Origin: Clostridia bacterium
GTDB lineage: Bacteria > Bacillota > Clostridia > Oscillospirales > CAG-272
Length of the DNA stretch: 64,000 nucleotides
Direction of reading: 5' to 3'
Assembly (NCBI GenBank): GCA_017631855.1
Contig: JAGBSP010000010.1
Span: 1-64,000, forward strand
The notes under the pieces were generated by a model, which made no database searches, was not told the origin of the DNA, and saw only the letters and a program-made list of their open reading frames with translations. Shown piece by piece: positions 7,711 to 16,720 of this stretch. Position 1 is the stretch's first letter. Every line of letters begins with the position of its first letter. Made by a program: the position numbers and the translations under genes.

Positions 7711-9012
7711 TTATTCCTCGTCCTCAGTAGAATCGGGGATATCGTCTTGTGCGTATTTTTTCATCATTCCGCGCGTTTTGGCATCGACAAGCGCTATGAC
7801 CGTCATTCCATCTGCGCCGTAGTCCACATTCTCCACGGTAGCAAATCGATAGAGCGTATTCAGAGCCGCGCCGTCGCTGTTGGGAATGAAATAGGTGATC
7901 TTTCGCTTTCCGTCTGATACGATTGCTTCCAGCTTTGCAATGAGCTGTTCAATTCCCTGTCCCGTCTGCGCCGAGATAAAGACCACGTTTTCATTTGCCG
8001 CGCCGACGCCGATGCGTCCGATCTCCGCCATTCCGAGGTCGCACTTGTTGAAGACGTAGAGCGTGGGCTTGCCCGATGCGCCGAGCTCCTCGAGAAGATG
8101 TTCGGTGACGGCAAGCTGTTCACGGAACTGCGGGTTCGAGGCGTCGGTCAGAATGAGCAGAATATCCGCCATACAGGCTTCCTCAAGCGTCGAGCGGAAG
8201 GCGCGGATCAGATGGTGGGGGAGTTTATTGATAAATCCGACCGTGTCGGTCAGAAGCACTGCTTCTCCCGAAGGGAGCAGATATTTTCTCGTGGTGGGAT
8301 CGAGGGTGGCAAAGAGCTTGTCCTCGGCGAGAATTCCCGCGTCGGTCAGGCGGTTGAGGAGCGTCGATTTTCCCGCGTTGGTATAGCCGACGATGGCGAC
8401 CTCGGGGATGCCGCTCCGATCTCGTGCGGCGCGCATCGTCTTGCGGTTTTTGTCCATCTCGGCAATCTGTCCCTCGAGTGCCTGAATGCGGCGGTTCATA
8501 TGTCGGCGGTCGGTTTCGAGCTTGGATTCACCCGGACCTCTCGTACCGATGCCGCCGCCAAGACGCGACAGCTCGGCGCCGTGTCCGACGAGTCTTGGTG
8601 CCGTATATTTGAGCTGTGCCAGCTCGACCTGAAGCTTTCCCTCGCCCGTGACGGCGTGGAGTGCGAAAATATCGAGAATCAGCATCGAACGGTCGATGAC
8701 GCGAACGTCATTTCCGACGATGTCTTCCAGATTTCGGATTTGAGAGGGGGACAGCTCGCAGTCAAATACCACAAGCGTGACGTCGTTGATTGCGCAAAGA
8801 TAGGCAAGCTCCGCCGCTTTTCCGCTTCCGATCATCGTGCGGGTATCGGGCGCTTCCTTGTTTTGCGTCAGCCGCGCGACGCAGATGCCGCCCGCGGTGG
8901 TCAAAAGTCCTTCCAGCTCGTCCAGACTCTTTTCTACGCTTTCCTGCGTTTCTTTGCCCCAGACAACGCCGCAGAGAACGGCGCGGTCGACCTTAGTTTT
9001 CTGTTCCTCCAT
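7711..9012 (-). CDS. hflX: Ribosome-associated GTPase HflX
   Basis: HflX is a GTPase that binds the 50S subunit and splits stalled ribosomes under stress. The 433-residue protein has the N-terminal HflX domain (FDCELSPSQIRNLED, VIDRSMLILDIF, GGIGTRGPGESKLE), a coiled linker, then the G domain with GYTNAGKST (G1), DTVGFI (G3) and NKCD (G4). Length and order match the family. It is followed by a bidirectional terminator and preceded by the rpmE terminator, so it appears to be a single-gene unit. Confidence 0.95.
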   Translation of the reverse strand: MEEQKTKVDRAVLCGVVWGKETQESVEKSLDELEGLLTTAGGICVARLTQNKEAPDTRTMIGSGKAAELAYLCAINDVTLVVFDCELSPSQIRNLEDIVGNDVRVIDRSMLILDIFALHAVTGEGKLQVELAQLKYTAPRLVGHGAELSRLGGGIGTRGPGESKLETDRRHMNRRIQALEGQIAEMDKNRKTMRAARDRSGIPEVAIVGYTNAGKSTLLNRLTDAGILAEDKLFATLDPTTRKYLLPSGEAVLLTDTVGFINKLPHHLIRAFRSTLEEACMADILLILTDASNPQFREQLAVTEHLLEELGASGKPTLYVFNKCDLGMAEIGRIGVGAANENVVFISAQTGQGIEQLIAKLEAIVSDGKRKITYFIPNSDGAALNTLYRFATVENVDYGADGMTVIALVDAKTRGMMKKYAQDDIPDSTEDEE

Positions 9013-9033
9013 AAGTTTCTCCTTTTCTGTGCC

Positions 9034-9083
9034 AAAAAAGCAACAAAGGCAAGCGAGTACCTTTGCACCTGCTTGCCTTTTGC
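9034..9083 (-). terminator. Rho-independent terminator after rpmE
   Basis: Arms AAAGGCAAGC (9045-9054) and GCTTGCCTTT (9071-9080), followed on the minus strand by a six-T run at 9034-9039. It ends the rpmE transcript. Confidence 0.8.
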
Positions 9084-9100
9084 GATAACGACTGCGTTAA

Positions 9101-9310
9101 TTATTTGCCAACGCTTTCAAGTCTCTTCTTGAACTTGTCAACACGTCCGCCAACGTCAACGAACTTCTGCTTGCCCGTGAAGAAGGGGTGGCACTTGGAA
9201 CAAATTTCAACGCGGATCTCGCCGCCCTTGGTGGACTTGGTGGTTACAGTCTCGCCGCATGCGCAACGGATGACGCACTCTTCGTAATTCGGATGAATTC
9301 CTGCTTTCAT
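9101..9310 (-). CDS. rpmE: 50S ribosomal protein bL31
   Basis: Ribosomal protein bL31, zinc-binding type. The 69-residue protein starts [11 protein letters not shown] and contains CACG and [14 protein letters not shown], giving the four-Cys zinc site of the C+ form, then [14 protein letters not shown] start at ATG 9310; the upstream in-frame ATG at 9364 lies within the leader. Promoter at 9370-9398. Confidence 0.96.
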   Translation of the reverse strand: MKAGIHPNYEECVIRCACGETVTTKSTKGGEIRVEICSKCHPFFTGKQKFVDVGGRVDKFKKRLESVGK

Positions 9311-9369
9311 GATTTTTACCTCGTTTCTAATATTCCGATGTTCTTTGACATCGGTTGCAAACATAGTAC

Positions 9370-9398
9370 ATTATAGCACACCCTTTTTTAAAATGCAA
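9370..9398 (-). promoter_or_regulatory. SigA-type promoter for rpmE
   Basis: Minus-strand TTGCAT (9393-9398), 17-bp spacer, TATAAT (9370-9375), followed by a leader of about 55 nt to the rpmE start. Confidence 0.8.
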
Positions 9399-9448
9399 TA
9401 CTTTTTTTCAATTTTTTGAAATTTTTTTGTTTTTTGTGAAAAAATAGC

Positions 9449-10210
9449 TTAAAATTCTGCCTCGATCTCCTCTCGTAGGCGCAAAATGATCTTTTTTTCG
9501 AGCCTCGAAATATAGGATTGCGAGATTCCGAGGCGGTCGGCAACCTCCTTTTGCGTCAATTCCCGATCTCCGCGCATTCCGTAGCGCATTTCAATAATTT
9601 CTCGTTCCCGCGGCGCAAGTCCTGCAACCGCTCGACGGAGTTGTTGACGTTCCTCTCTTTTTTCGATCTCGACGGCGATGGTGTCCTCGTCGCCGCCGAG
9701 AATGTCCGAAAGCAGAAGTTCGTTTCCGTCCCAATCGGTATTGAGTGGCTCATCAATCGAAATTTCAATGTGAGTTCCCGAGTGCTTGCGAAGATACATT
9801 AAAATTTCGTTTTCGATGCAACGCGAGGCGTAGGTGGCGAGCTTGATGTTTTTGTCGGCACGGAACGTATTGATTGCCTTGATCAGACCGATCGTTCCGA
9901 TGGAGACGAGATCCTCAAGCCCCGCTCCCGTATTTTCAAAGCGCTTGGCGATATAAACCACGAGGCGCAGATTGTGTTCGATGAGTAGCTGTCTTGCGTT
10001 TTCGTCGGTTGGCAGGCGAAGCACGAGCGTCGCTTCTTCCTCTCGTGAGAGCGGTGCGGGCAGGACCTCCGAGCCGCCCACATAGTAAACGCCTCCTCTC
10101 CGACGCCAAAGAAAGCGGCGAAACCGAAGATGTTGTTTTTTGGCGGTCTGTTCGACAAGCTGCAGGATATTCCTCGCGATATGTAATAGTTTTTTGAGAT
10201 TTTGTTTCAT
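9449..10210 (-). CDS. sigE: Sporulation sigma factor SigE
   Basis: Mother-cell-specific RNA polymerase sigma factor of early sporulation. About 253 residues, with a short hydrophobic/basic pro-region and [19 protein letters not shown] at the N-terminus. Region 2 follows ([55 protein letters not shown]), then region 4 ([15 protein letters not shown] .. [19 protein letters not shown]). I use ATG 10210. It lies directly downstream of spoIIGA, its processing protease, in the classical order, showing that this organism can probably make endospores. Confidence 0.94.
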   Translation of the reverse strand: MKQNLKKLLHIARNILQLVEQTAKKQHLRFRRFLWRRRGGVYYVGGSEVLPAPLSREEEATLVLRLPTDENARQLLIEHNLRLVVYIAKRFENTGAGLEDLVSIGTIGLIKAINTFRADKNIKLATYASRCIENEILMYLRKHSGTHIEISIDEPLNTDWDGNELLLSDILGGDEDTIAVEIEKREERQQLRRAVAGLAPREREIIEMRYGMRGDRELTQKEVADRLGISQSYISRLEKKIILRLREEIEAEF

Positions 10211-10238
10211 TCTTTCTGTTCCTTTCTTTGCGTTGCCG

Positions 10239-11114
10239 TTATACGAGAAGCTGCGAGGGGAGCAGGGCTTCCGTTCCGTCCGCACCCGTGCCGAGATCGG
10301 TTAGAGCAATCATCGCGTCGATCGGATGTGTTCCCTTTTCGGTGTGCAGAAGGATTTTCTCGGGGCGGACAGCAAGCAGCAGAGCGTGCCCTGTTGCGGT
10401 ATTGGTCGGTACAAGCCGGATTCGGTTTGCGTGTCTTCCCGAGATTTTTTCGGGTGTGACGGGTGTTTTTTGTGCGGCGAGAATGATTTCACGGGGGAGA
10501 ATTTTTTCCATCGCGTGAAGATCGGTCACGATACACGCTTTTCCGCTGATCGGTTCTCGCAAAAGATTTCCGCTATCGACCATAGCGGAAAGACGTGTGC
10601 GTTTTTCCTCGTAAACCACCTCGATCACAGCATCGGTTCGCGCAGTCTTCTTGCGAAAAAAACGTCCACCGAGGAGTGTAAGGATGCCGCTGATGAGTGC
10701 CAGCAAAAAAAATCCCCACACCGAGATACCGTCGCCCTCAGTTTCCCCAACACTCTCAAAGACCGAGGATCGATTGAAGAGCTGAAAGAGCGCCGTCATG
10801 ATTCCGCCTAGCGCCATCGATACGGCGGTGTAGATTAGGATATAGAACGGAAGCGAACGTATTTTTTTCCTCTCTCCAAAGGCAACGAGGCACATCAGCG
10901 CGCAGACGCTGACGTCAATAACAAGTGAGAGCAGGCGTCCTGCCGAAAAAAACAACGCGACATCGGCGTAAAGTCCGCCAAGCACCGAAGCGGCGATTGT
11001 GCGCGGAATGGAAAACGGTCGGTGCAGAAGTCGCGCCGTGAGGAAAAAGCAGAGAAAATCCATACTGAAATTGATCAGAAAAAACAGATCGACGTAAACG
11101 CTCTCTCCCATCAT
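10239..11114 (-). CDS. spoIIGA: Sigma-E processing peptidase SpoIIGA
   Basis: Membrane-embedded aspartic protease that removes the SigE pro-sequence in the mother cell. The 291-residue protein has about five N-terminal membrane helices (from [20 protein letters not shown] to about residue 155) and a cytosolic protease domain with the catalytic [15 protein letters not shown] motif. Family length and topology are normal. It precedes sigE by 28 bp. A TATAAT-like element occurs just upstream of the start, but I could not identify a convincing Spo0A box. Confidence 0.92.
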   Translation of the reverse strand: MMGESVYVDLFFLINFSMDFLCFFLTARLLHRPFSIPRTIAASVLGGLYADVALFFSAGRLLSLVIDVSVCALMCLVAFGERKKIRSLPFYILIYTAVSMALGGIMTALFQLFNRSSVFESVGETEGDGISVWGFFLLALISGILTLLGGRFFRKKTARTDAVIEVVYEEKRTRLSAMVDSGNLLREPISGKACIVTDLHAMEKILPREIILAAQKTPVTPEKISGRHANRIRLVPTNTATGHALLLAVRPEKILLHTEKGTHPIDAMIALTDLGTGADGTEALLPSQLLV

Positions 11115-11199
11115 TCTTGCTCCTTTTTCGTTCTGTGTTTATTATATCGCATTCGCCTTGCACATTTTGTCTGATTTCGGCAGAAGAAGAAATTTTTTC

Positions 11200-11236
11200 A
11201 AAAGAAAATCACCGTTGCCATTTGGCAACGGTGATG
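11200..11236 (-). terminator. Rho-independent terminator after mscS
   Basis: Perfect hairpin TCACCGTTGCC / GGCAACGGTGA with a four-base loop, followed on the minus strand by a T-rich tract. Confidence 0.88.
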
Positions 11237-11254
11237 AAAAGATAGAATATAGAA

Positions 11255-12064
11255 TTACTTGTTCTTAACGTGAACGTCGATCTGGTTGAAGGGGATTTCG
11301 ATGCCCTCTGCCGCAAATCGTGCGTTGATGGCTTCGAGAAGATCAAAGTTGAGCGTCCAGTAGTTGGCGCTTTCTACCCAAACGCGAAGCGTGAAGGTCA
11401 GCGAGTGGTCGCTCTGCTTGGAAAGTCTTGCGAAGGGAGCGGGATCCTTGAGCGTCAGCTCATGCTTTGCCGCTTCCTCGAGAAGAATGCTCTTGATCTT
11501 ATCGACGTCCGAGCCGTACGCTACGTTGAAGCTGAAGTCCAGACGGCGGGTCTTGTGTACCGAGTAGTTGATGACCTTATCGTTCATCAGCGCGCCGTTG
11601 GGAATGGTGATCGATTTGTTGTCGGCGGTGCGCAGGGTGGTATAGAAGATACCGATGTCCACAACCGTGCCCGAGAAGCCCGAAGCTTCAATGAAGTCAT
11701 CCAGCTTGAAGGGGCGGAAGATGAGGATCATAATACCGCCTGCGAGGTTGCTCAGCGAGCCCTGCAATGCAAGACCGATCGCAACGCCTGCCGATGCGAT
11801 GGCGGCGACCATCGACGCCATTGGAACACCGAGAATGGCAATGATAGTGACGACGAGAAGAATATAAAGCGCGGTTTTGATGATGTTCAACAGGAAACGG
11901 TGAACGGTGGGGTCCTCGTGCTTTCCGAGCTTTTTCTTGCGGAGTACTTTCATGACCAGCTTGATCGCAATGGTTCCGATGATCAAAACGAGAATTGCTG
12001 CGAGCAGCTTTCCGCCAAAGCTGACACACAGCTCGGCGAGTTTGTTTAAAATGGTTTCTAACAT
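11255..12064 (-). CDS. Small-conductance mechanosensitive channel (MscS family)
   Basis: A 269-residue MscS-family channel that opens on membrane tension to release solutes. It has an N-terminal membrane region with two helices, the pore-lining TM3 (SMVAAIASAGVAIGLALQGS, then LSNLAGGIMILIFRPF), the beta domain (DDFIEASGFSGTVVDIGIFY, TIPNGALMNDKVINYS) and a C-terminal alpha/beta cage. I start at ATG 12064 (MLETILNKLAEL), which matches the family; a longer reading upstream is low-complexity. It is transcribed alone, with its own promoter and terminator. Confidence 0.93.
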   Translation of the reverse strand: MLETILNKLAELCVSFGGKLLAAILVLIIGTIAIKLVMKVLRKKKLGKHEDPTVHRFLLNIIKTALYILLVVTIIAILGVPMASMVAAIASAGVAIGLALQGSLSNLAGGIMILIFRPFKLDDFIEASGFSGTVVDIGIFYTTLRTADNKSITIPNGALMNDKVINYSVHKTRRLDFSFNVAYGSDVDKIKSILLEEAAKHELTLKDPAPFARLSKQSDHSLTFTLRVWVESANYWTLNFDLLEAINARFAAEGIEIPFNQIDVHVKNK

Positions 12065-12104
12065 AATTCGCTTCTCCTTTATAAAATTAAGACTACCATA
12101 ATAT

Positions 12105-12133
12105 ATTATAACGGTTTTTGCATCTCTTGTAAA
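12105..12133 (-). promoter_or_regulatory. SigA-type promoter for mscS
   Basis: Minus-strand TTTACA (12128-12133), 17-bp spacer, TATAAT (12105-12110), about 40 bp before the start codon. Confidence 0.72.
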
Positions 12134-12252
12134 GAAAAAAACGAAAAATTTTTTAAAAATTTTATCTCGATCGACGGTAAAAAAGTCATAAAAGAGCCAT
12201 CCTGCCGATACACTTATGGTGAAGAACGGAACACTCAAGTGCAAGGGGGACG

Positions 12253-13587
12253 ATGGATATGAAAAACAAGAAAAACAAAAACAAACAATGGAAGGGACTG
12301 CTGCTCTCCGCGGGCTTTCTTTCTCTGGTGCTTTTGGGAACGACTGCGATTTCCGTGGCGGTACGTACGGTGAACGATACCGATCCCGTCTCGCCCGCAC
12401 TCTGTGTGATCGCCGAGGAAAACGAGATGGCAAAGGCGGGGGTGCGCGGAAATCCGATTGCGTTTGAGCACGACGATTTTGCCAGAGCGATGAACCTTGC
12501 CACAGTATCCGAGATCACCGTGACGCAGGTTCCTCCCATTTCAGACGGGGAGCTCCGTCTCGGCTCGGTGGTCGTAGGCAATGGACAGAGCATTCGCGGG
12601 GACAATCTTTCCCTTCTCTCTTACGTGGCGTCGGACGCCGACATTGCGACCTCGTCCTTTCGCTTTCGTGTGGGAAGTTCTCCTGTGGAGATGACCTGCC
12701 GCCTGTACCTTCTGGAAAAGCCCAATCAAGCGCCGACCCTAAGTATGGTGCCCAAGGCATCGCTCAACGTCAGCACGCACCGCGACGTGACGCTGTACGG
12801 CACGCTTCCCTGCTATGATCCCGAGGGAGACGAAACCATCGTTGAAATCGTATCCTATCCTTCGTCGGGGTTTTTGATTCTGAAGGACCGACACACGGGC
12901 GAGTACGTGTATCTTCCAAAGGAGGGGGCGTCGGGCAAGGATTCCTTTACTTACGTGGCGCGCGACCGCTACGGTAATTACAGCGCATCTGCTACGGTAT
13001 CGCTCTCGGTACTGACTCCGTCGACCTCGGCAAGTTACGCCGATCTTAGAGAGCTTCCCTGCCATCACGCCGCGCTTTCGCTGACCGAGGCAGGTATAAT
13101 GAACGGTATGAAGATCGGCTCGGAGCTTTATTTTCACCCGACACAGAGCGTCACGAGAGGGGAATTTGTCGTGATGGCGATGAAATCCTTGGGAATGACC
13201 GAGGTGATGCCGACCGAGAAGACCGTGTTTTCCGATGACGCCGAATTCTCCTTGGAAGAGAGAAATTTTGTGGGCGCGGCATATGAGCTTGGCTACGTAC
13301 ACGGAGAGTACACCGAAGGAGGACTTTGCTTCTCTCCCGATCGTGAAATTACGCGCGCCGAGGCGGCGGTGATTCTCGGCAATATGATCGATGCCGCAAC
13401 ACCGACCGTCACGCCCGTCTTTGACGATTCCTCGGAGATCCCCGCGTGGGCGGCTTCCTCGGTTTACTCACTCAGCTCCATGGGCATTCTCCCCGCAACC
13501 GACGGAAATATCTCTCCAATGTCCTCGCTGACACGCGGCGACGCCGCGATGATGCTTCATGCACTCATTCGTACGACCGAGGCGTGA
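12253..13587 (+). CDS. Exported SLH-domain protein with a cadherin-like/Big module
   Basis: A 444-residue exported protein. After a lysine-rich start and a hydrophobic signal segment (LLLSAGFLSLVLLGTTAISVAV) it has a central immunoglobulin-like module of the tandem-95/cadherin-like type (CYDPEGDETIVEIVSYPSSG, GKDSFTYVARDRYGN). Three S-layer homology repeats follow in the C-terminal 180 residues (ITRAEAAVILGNMI, LTRGDAAMMLHALI). SLH repeats usually bind pyruvylated cell-wall polymer. ATG 12253 is very close to GGGGGA; ATG 12259 has better spacing and is an alternative. Followed by a strong terminator. Confidence 0.82.
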   Translation: MDMKNKKNKNKQWKGLLLSAGFLSLVLLGTTAISVAVRTVNDTDPVSPALCVIAEENEMAKAGVRGNPIAFEHDDFARAMNLATVSEITVTQVPPISDGELRLGSVVVGNGQSIRGDNLSLLSYVASDADIATSSFRFRVGSSPVEMTCRLYLLEKPNQAPTLSMVPKASLNVSTHRDVTLYGTLPCYDPEGDETIVEIVSYPSSGFLILKDRHTGEYVYLPKEGASGKDSFTYVARDRYGNYSASATVSLSVLTPSTSASYADLRELPCHHAALSLTEAGIMNGMKIGSELYFHPTQSVTRGEFVVMAMKSLGMTEVMPTEKTVFSDDAEFSLEERNFVGAAYELGYVHGEYTEGGLCFSPDREITRAEAAVILGNMIDAATPTVTPVFDDSSEIPAWAASSVYSLSSMGILPATDGNISPMSSLTRGDAAMMLHALIRTTEA

Positions 13588-13589
13588 TA

Positions 13590-13626
13590 AAAAATCCGCA
13601 AGAGTTCTTGCGGATTTTTTCTTTTT
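13590..13626 (+). terminator. Rho-independent terminator after the SLH gene
   Basis: Stem AATCCGCAAG / CTTGCGGATT with a T-rich tail, starting just after the stop codon. Confidence 0.88.
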
Positions 13627-13640
13627 TGCAAAAATAATGA

Positions 13641-13696
13641 TTGACAATCGATCGATCTGCGTGTATAATAATAGGGTAATTTGAGAGTAATTCTCA
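13641..13696 (+). promoter_or_regulatory. Promoter and Zur/Fur-type operator of the zur-znu operon
   Basis: TTGACA at 13641-13646, a 17-bp spacer and TATAAT at 13664-13669 form a consensus promoter. At 13682-13696, in the likely start-of-transcript region, lies the palindrome TGAGAGTAATTCTCA, close to the Fur/Zur box form. The regulator gene starts 14 bp later after GGAGGG, so zinc-dependent autorepression is expected. Confidence 0.82.
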
Positions 13697-13709
13697 TTTT
13701 GGAGGGATT

Positions 13710-14144
13710 ATGGCACAGTACGCAACCGAACAGAAGAAAATTTTGATCGATTTTTTGCGCGAGCATCACGAGTCTTCCTTTTCGGTGGAAGAGATTTTTT
13801 GCGAGCTACAGAAGGCGCACGGAGATCACATTCCTGCGAAAAGCACGGTGTACCGTCTGATCACGAAGCTGGTGGAGGAGGGTACGGTGAAGCGCTTTGT
13901 CAAGGGGCACAGCCGTCAGTTCCTGTATCAGATTGTTGACTGTGAGCACTGTCGCTCGCATCTGCATCTTCGCTGTATGGATTGTGGAAAGCTGATTCAC
14001 CTCAACGAAAAGCTCTCGGACGAGCTACTTGACGTCATTCGCTTCTCGAGCAATTTTTCGGTCAACGAGGCGGAAACCGTGCTCGTTGGTGCTTGCTCGG
14101 ACTGCTCTCGTTCTAAAAAAGAGGGTGCGGAGGCAGAGAGATGA
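13710..14144 (+). CDS. zur: Fur-family regulator, probable zinc sensor Zur
   Basis: A 144-residue Fur-family repressor. The winged-helix domain includes FSVEEIFCELQKAHGDHIPAKSTVYRLITKLVEEG, read here as two parts; the dimer/metal domain has CEHCRSHLHLRCMDCGKLIHL and a C-terminal CSDCS, giving two CxxC pairs for a structural zinc. The znuACB genes downstream indicate zinc rather than iron sensing; that is inference from context. It overlaps znuA by 4 bp and is preceded by a promoter with a palindromic operator. Confidence 0.88.
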   Translation: MAQYATEQKKILIDFLREHHESSFSVEEIFCELQKAHGDHIPAKSTVYRLITKLVEEGTVKRFVKGHSRQFLYQIVDCEHCRSHLHLRCMDCGKLIHLNEKLSDELLDVIRFSSNFSVNEAETVLVGACSDCSRSKKEGAEAER

Positions 14145-15106
14145 TCCGAACAACGACTCGCTATCTCGCACTTGTTTTGGCGCTGTGTTGCCTTCTTCCG
14201 CTTTGTACGAGCTGTACCAAACCCGAACAATCCGACAAAATCGAGGTTCTTTGCACCGTATTTCCACTCTACGATTGGGTGAGAAATATCGTTGGTGATT
14301 CCGAGACGGTGGAGGTTTCTCTCTTGATCACGAACGGCTCGTCGGATCTTCACAGCTATCAGCCCTCGGCAAAGGATATGGTGGCAATCTCGAGTGCGGA
14401 TCTTTTCTTTTACGTGGGCGGGGTGTCGGATGCTTGGGTCGAGGACGCGTTACGCACCCACGATTCGGAGGATCGCATTGACGTAAAGATGACCGAGATC
14501 CCCGAGATTCGCCTGCGCGAGATCTGCTCGGACTCCACCGAGGAGCACGACGATCACGAGCACGGTGCGATCGACGAGCATCTTTGGCTCTCGCTGATTA
14601 ACGCAAAGACGGCATCCTCTTACCTTTGCGATCGGCTTTGCGAGCTGGACGAGCAGGGTGCGGAGCAGTATCGGGAGAACTATGCCGCCTATGCGGCGTC
14701 GCTCGATGCGCTGGACGAAGAATATTCGTCGCTGGTTGCTTCGGTGGATGACCCGATGATTCTTTGTGCCGACCGCTTTCCCTTCGTTTATCTTGCCGAG
14801 GATTACGGCATTCGCTACGTTGCCGCGTTTGAAGGTTGCTCGACCGATGCGAACGCCACGCCCGACACCATCCTTCGTTTGGCGCAGGCGGTGGACGAGC
14901 ACGGTGTGCGCGCGATCCTTGTGACCGAGCGTCACGATGGGCAGCTGGCGGAAAGCGTTCTCTCTGCGGCTCGTTCGAAGGATGTGGAAATTCTTTGTCT
15001 GGTTTCTATGCAATCGACGACCATGGAGATGGTCGAGGCGGGGGATAGCTATATTCAATTAATGAAAGCAAATCTTGATACTCTGCGTAAGGTCTGGGGA
15101 CTTTGA
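14141..15106 (+). CDS. znuA: Zinc ABC transporter substrate-binding lipoprotein
   Basis: A 321-residue cluster-9 metal-binding protein. It has a signal peptide with lipobox ending CTSC, VLCTVFPLYDWVRNI, SSDLHSYQPSAKD (first His ligand), a His/Asp/Glu-rich loop (EEHDDHEHGAIDEHLW) typical of zinc-specific members, and TPDTILRLAQAVDEHGVRAI. It captures Zn2+ outside the membrane and delivers it to ZnuB. It is translationally coupled to zur by overlap. Confidence 0.92.
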   Translation: MIRTTTRYLALVLALCCLLPLCTSCTKPEQSDKIEVLCTVFPLYDWVRNIVGDSETVEVSLLITNGSSDLHSYQPSAKDMVAISSADLFFYVGGVSDAWVEDALRTHDSEDRIDVKMTEIPEIRLREICSDSTEEHDDHEHGAIDEHLWLSLINAKTASSYLCDRLCELDEQGAEQYRENYAAYAASLDALDEEYSSLVASVDDPMILCADRFPFVYLAEDYGIRYVAAFEGCSTDANATPDTILRLAQAVDEHGVRAILVTERHDGQLAESVLSAARSKDVEILCLVSMQSTTMEMVEAGDSYIQLMKANLDTLRKVWGL

Positions 15107-15123
15107 CGCGGAAAGGAAATAAT

Positions 15124-15825
15124 ATGTCACAAATTATCTGTCGGGACGTATCTCTCGGATACGGTGGTCAGACCGTGTGCGAGCACGTCAGCTTCTCGCT
15201 GGAAGCGGGAGCTTGCCTCTGTATTGTTGGAGATAACGGCTCGGGAAAGAGCACCCTGATGCGTGCTCTGCTGAATTTAAAGGTGCCTCAGGCGGGCGAG
15301 ATTCTGTTTTCGGACGGAATTCGTCAGAGCGACATTGGCTACCTTCCCCAACAAAACGATTCGCAAAAGGATTTTCCCGCGTGCGTTTGGGAGGTCGTGC
15401 TCTCGGGTTGTGTGATGAAGCCGAGCTTTCGCATCTTTGCCGATCGGGAAAGCAAGCAGACCGCCGAGCGTGCATTGGAGCAGATGGGGCTCTCGGCGTT
15501 CAAGCGCCGCCCGTTTCGCTCTCTTTCGGGCGGACAGCAGCAGCGCGTCCGTTTGGCTCGCGCACTTTGCGCGGCACAAAAAATTCTCGTCCTCGACGAG
15601 CCGACCTCGGGACTTGATCCGCAAGCGACCGAGGAGATGTACGACACGGTACGCCGTTTGCACCGTGAGCTTGGCGTGAGCGTTGTGATGGTGACACACG
15701 ATCTTTCCGCTGTGGTGGATCTTGCAACCTGCGTGCTTCATATGAGCAAATCTCCGCATTTTTATGCCACGGTGGAGGAATATTGCCAAAGCGAGGATTT
15801 CCCTCATAAAAAGGAGGGGTGCTGA
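15124..15825 (+). CDS. znuC: Zinc ABC transporter ATP-binding protein
   Basis: A 233-residue ABC ATPase with GDNGSGKST (Walker A), LPQQND (Q-loop), LSGGQQQRVRLARAL (signature), LVLDEPTSGLDP (Walker B) and MVTHD (H-loop). It powers zinc import with ZnuB. I start at ATG 15124 (MSQIICRDV), preceded by AAAGGAAA; a start at 15103 would overlap znuA. The stop and the next ATG are 1 bp apart. Confidence 0.92.
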   Translation: MSQIICRDVSLGYGGQTVCEHVSFSLEAGACLCIVGDNGSGKSTLMRALLNLKVPQAGEILFSDGIRQSDIGYLPQQNDSQKDFPACVWEVVLSGCVMKPSFRIFADRESKQTAERALEQMGLSAFKRRPFRSLSGGQQQRVRLARALCAAQKILVLDEPTSGLDPQATEEMYDTVRRLHRELGVSVVMVTHDLSAVVDLATCVLHMSKSPHFYATVEEYCQSEDFPHKKEGC

Positions 15826-15826
15826 A

Positions 15827-16666
15827 ATGAACATTCGTTTTTCGGACTATTTTTCCTACCCCTTCGTTTGGTATCTTTTGATTGTCGGCGTTCTGGTTTC
15901 GCTTTGCGCCGCACTCTTTGGCGTGGTGCTGATCCTCAAGCGATTTTCCTTTATCGGTGACGGACTTGCGCACGTGGCGTTTGGCGCTACCGCGATCGCA
16001 ACGGCGCTCAGCTTTACCGATAACATCTTGATCGTTCTGCCGATCACGATCCTTTGCGCCGTGCTTCTTCTCAAGACGGGGCAAGAAACGAGGATCAAGG
16101 GGGATGCCGCCGTTGCCGTGGTTTCGGTGGGGGCGCTTGCCTTGGGGTATCTCATTCTTTCGATCAATCCCTCCTCCTCGGCAAACGTTGCGGGCGACGT
16201 TTGCGACAGCCTGTTCGGCTCGTTCGCAATTCTGGTGCTGACGCCTGCCGACGTGTGGACCTGCGTGATCCTGTCGGCAATCGTGATCACTCTCTTCCTT
16301 TTACTGTATCACAAGATCTTTGCCGTGACCTTTGATGAGGAGTTTGCCCGTGCGGTCGGTGTGCGCGCCTCGCTTTACAATCTCTTTTTGGCGGTTATTA
16401 CCGCGGTGATCATCGTGCTGGCGATGAATTTGGTCGGTTCTCTTCTGATCTCGGCGCTGATCGTCTTCCCTGCGCTTTGCGCGATGCTTCTGTTTGGTTC
16501 CTTCCAACGGGTGATCGTCTGCTCCGCCGTGCTTTCGGTGATTTGCGCTGTCGTTGGTATTCTCACCTCGCTGGCGTTCTCGACGCCGATCGGTCCTACC
16601 ATTGTTGTGGTAGATATGCTTGCGTTTGCCGTTTGCTTCCTTGTGGGACGCTTTTGCAAGCGCTAA
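15827..16666 (+). CDS. znuB: Zinc ABC transporter permease
   Basis: A 279-residue cluster-9 (ABC-3 family) permease with about eight to nine membrane helices; it begins MNIRFSDYFSYPFVWYLLI and includes FIGDGLAHVAFGATAIA and MNLVGSLLISALIVFPALCA, conserved in ZnuB/MntB proteins. It forms the zinc channel. ATG 15827 follows AAAAGGAGGGG and sits just after the znuC stop. It is the last gene of the operon. Confidence 0.92.
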   Translation: MNIRFSDYFSYPFVWYLLIVGVLVSLCAALFGVVLILKRFSFIGDGLAHVAFGATAIATALSFTDNILIVLPITILCAVLLLKTGQETRIKGDAAVAVVSVGALALGYLILSINPSSSANVAGDVCDSLFGSFAILVLTPADVWTCVILSAIVITLFLLLYHKIFAVTFDEEFARAVGVRASLYNLFLAVITAVIIVLAMNLVGSLLISALIVFPALCAMLLFGSFQRVIVCSAVLSVICAVVGILTSLAFSTPIGPTIVVVDMLAFAVCFLVGRFCKR

Positions 16667-16672
16667 ATCAAA

Positions 16673-16719
16673 TAAAAACCCCCAAACGGTTTCTTTGGAA
16701 ACCGTTTGGGGGTTTTTTA
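16673..16719. terminator. Bidirectional terminator between znuB and the giant surface gene
   Basis: Long perfect stem CCCCCAAACGGTTTC / GAAACCGTTTGGGGG with A and T tracts on both sides. It ends znuB (+) and the convergent gene at 16721 (-). Confidence 0.92.
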
Positions 16720-16720
16720 A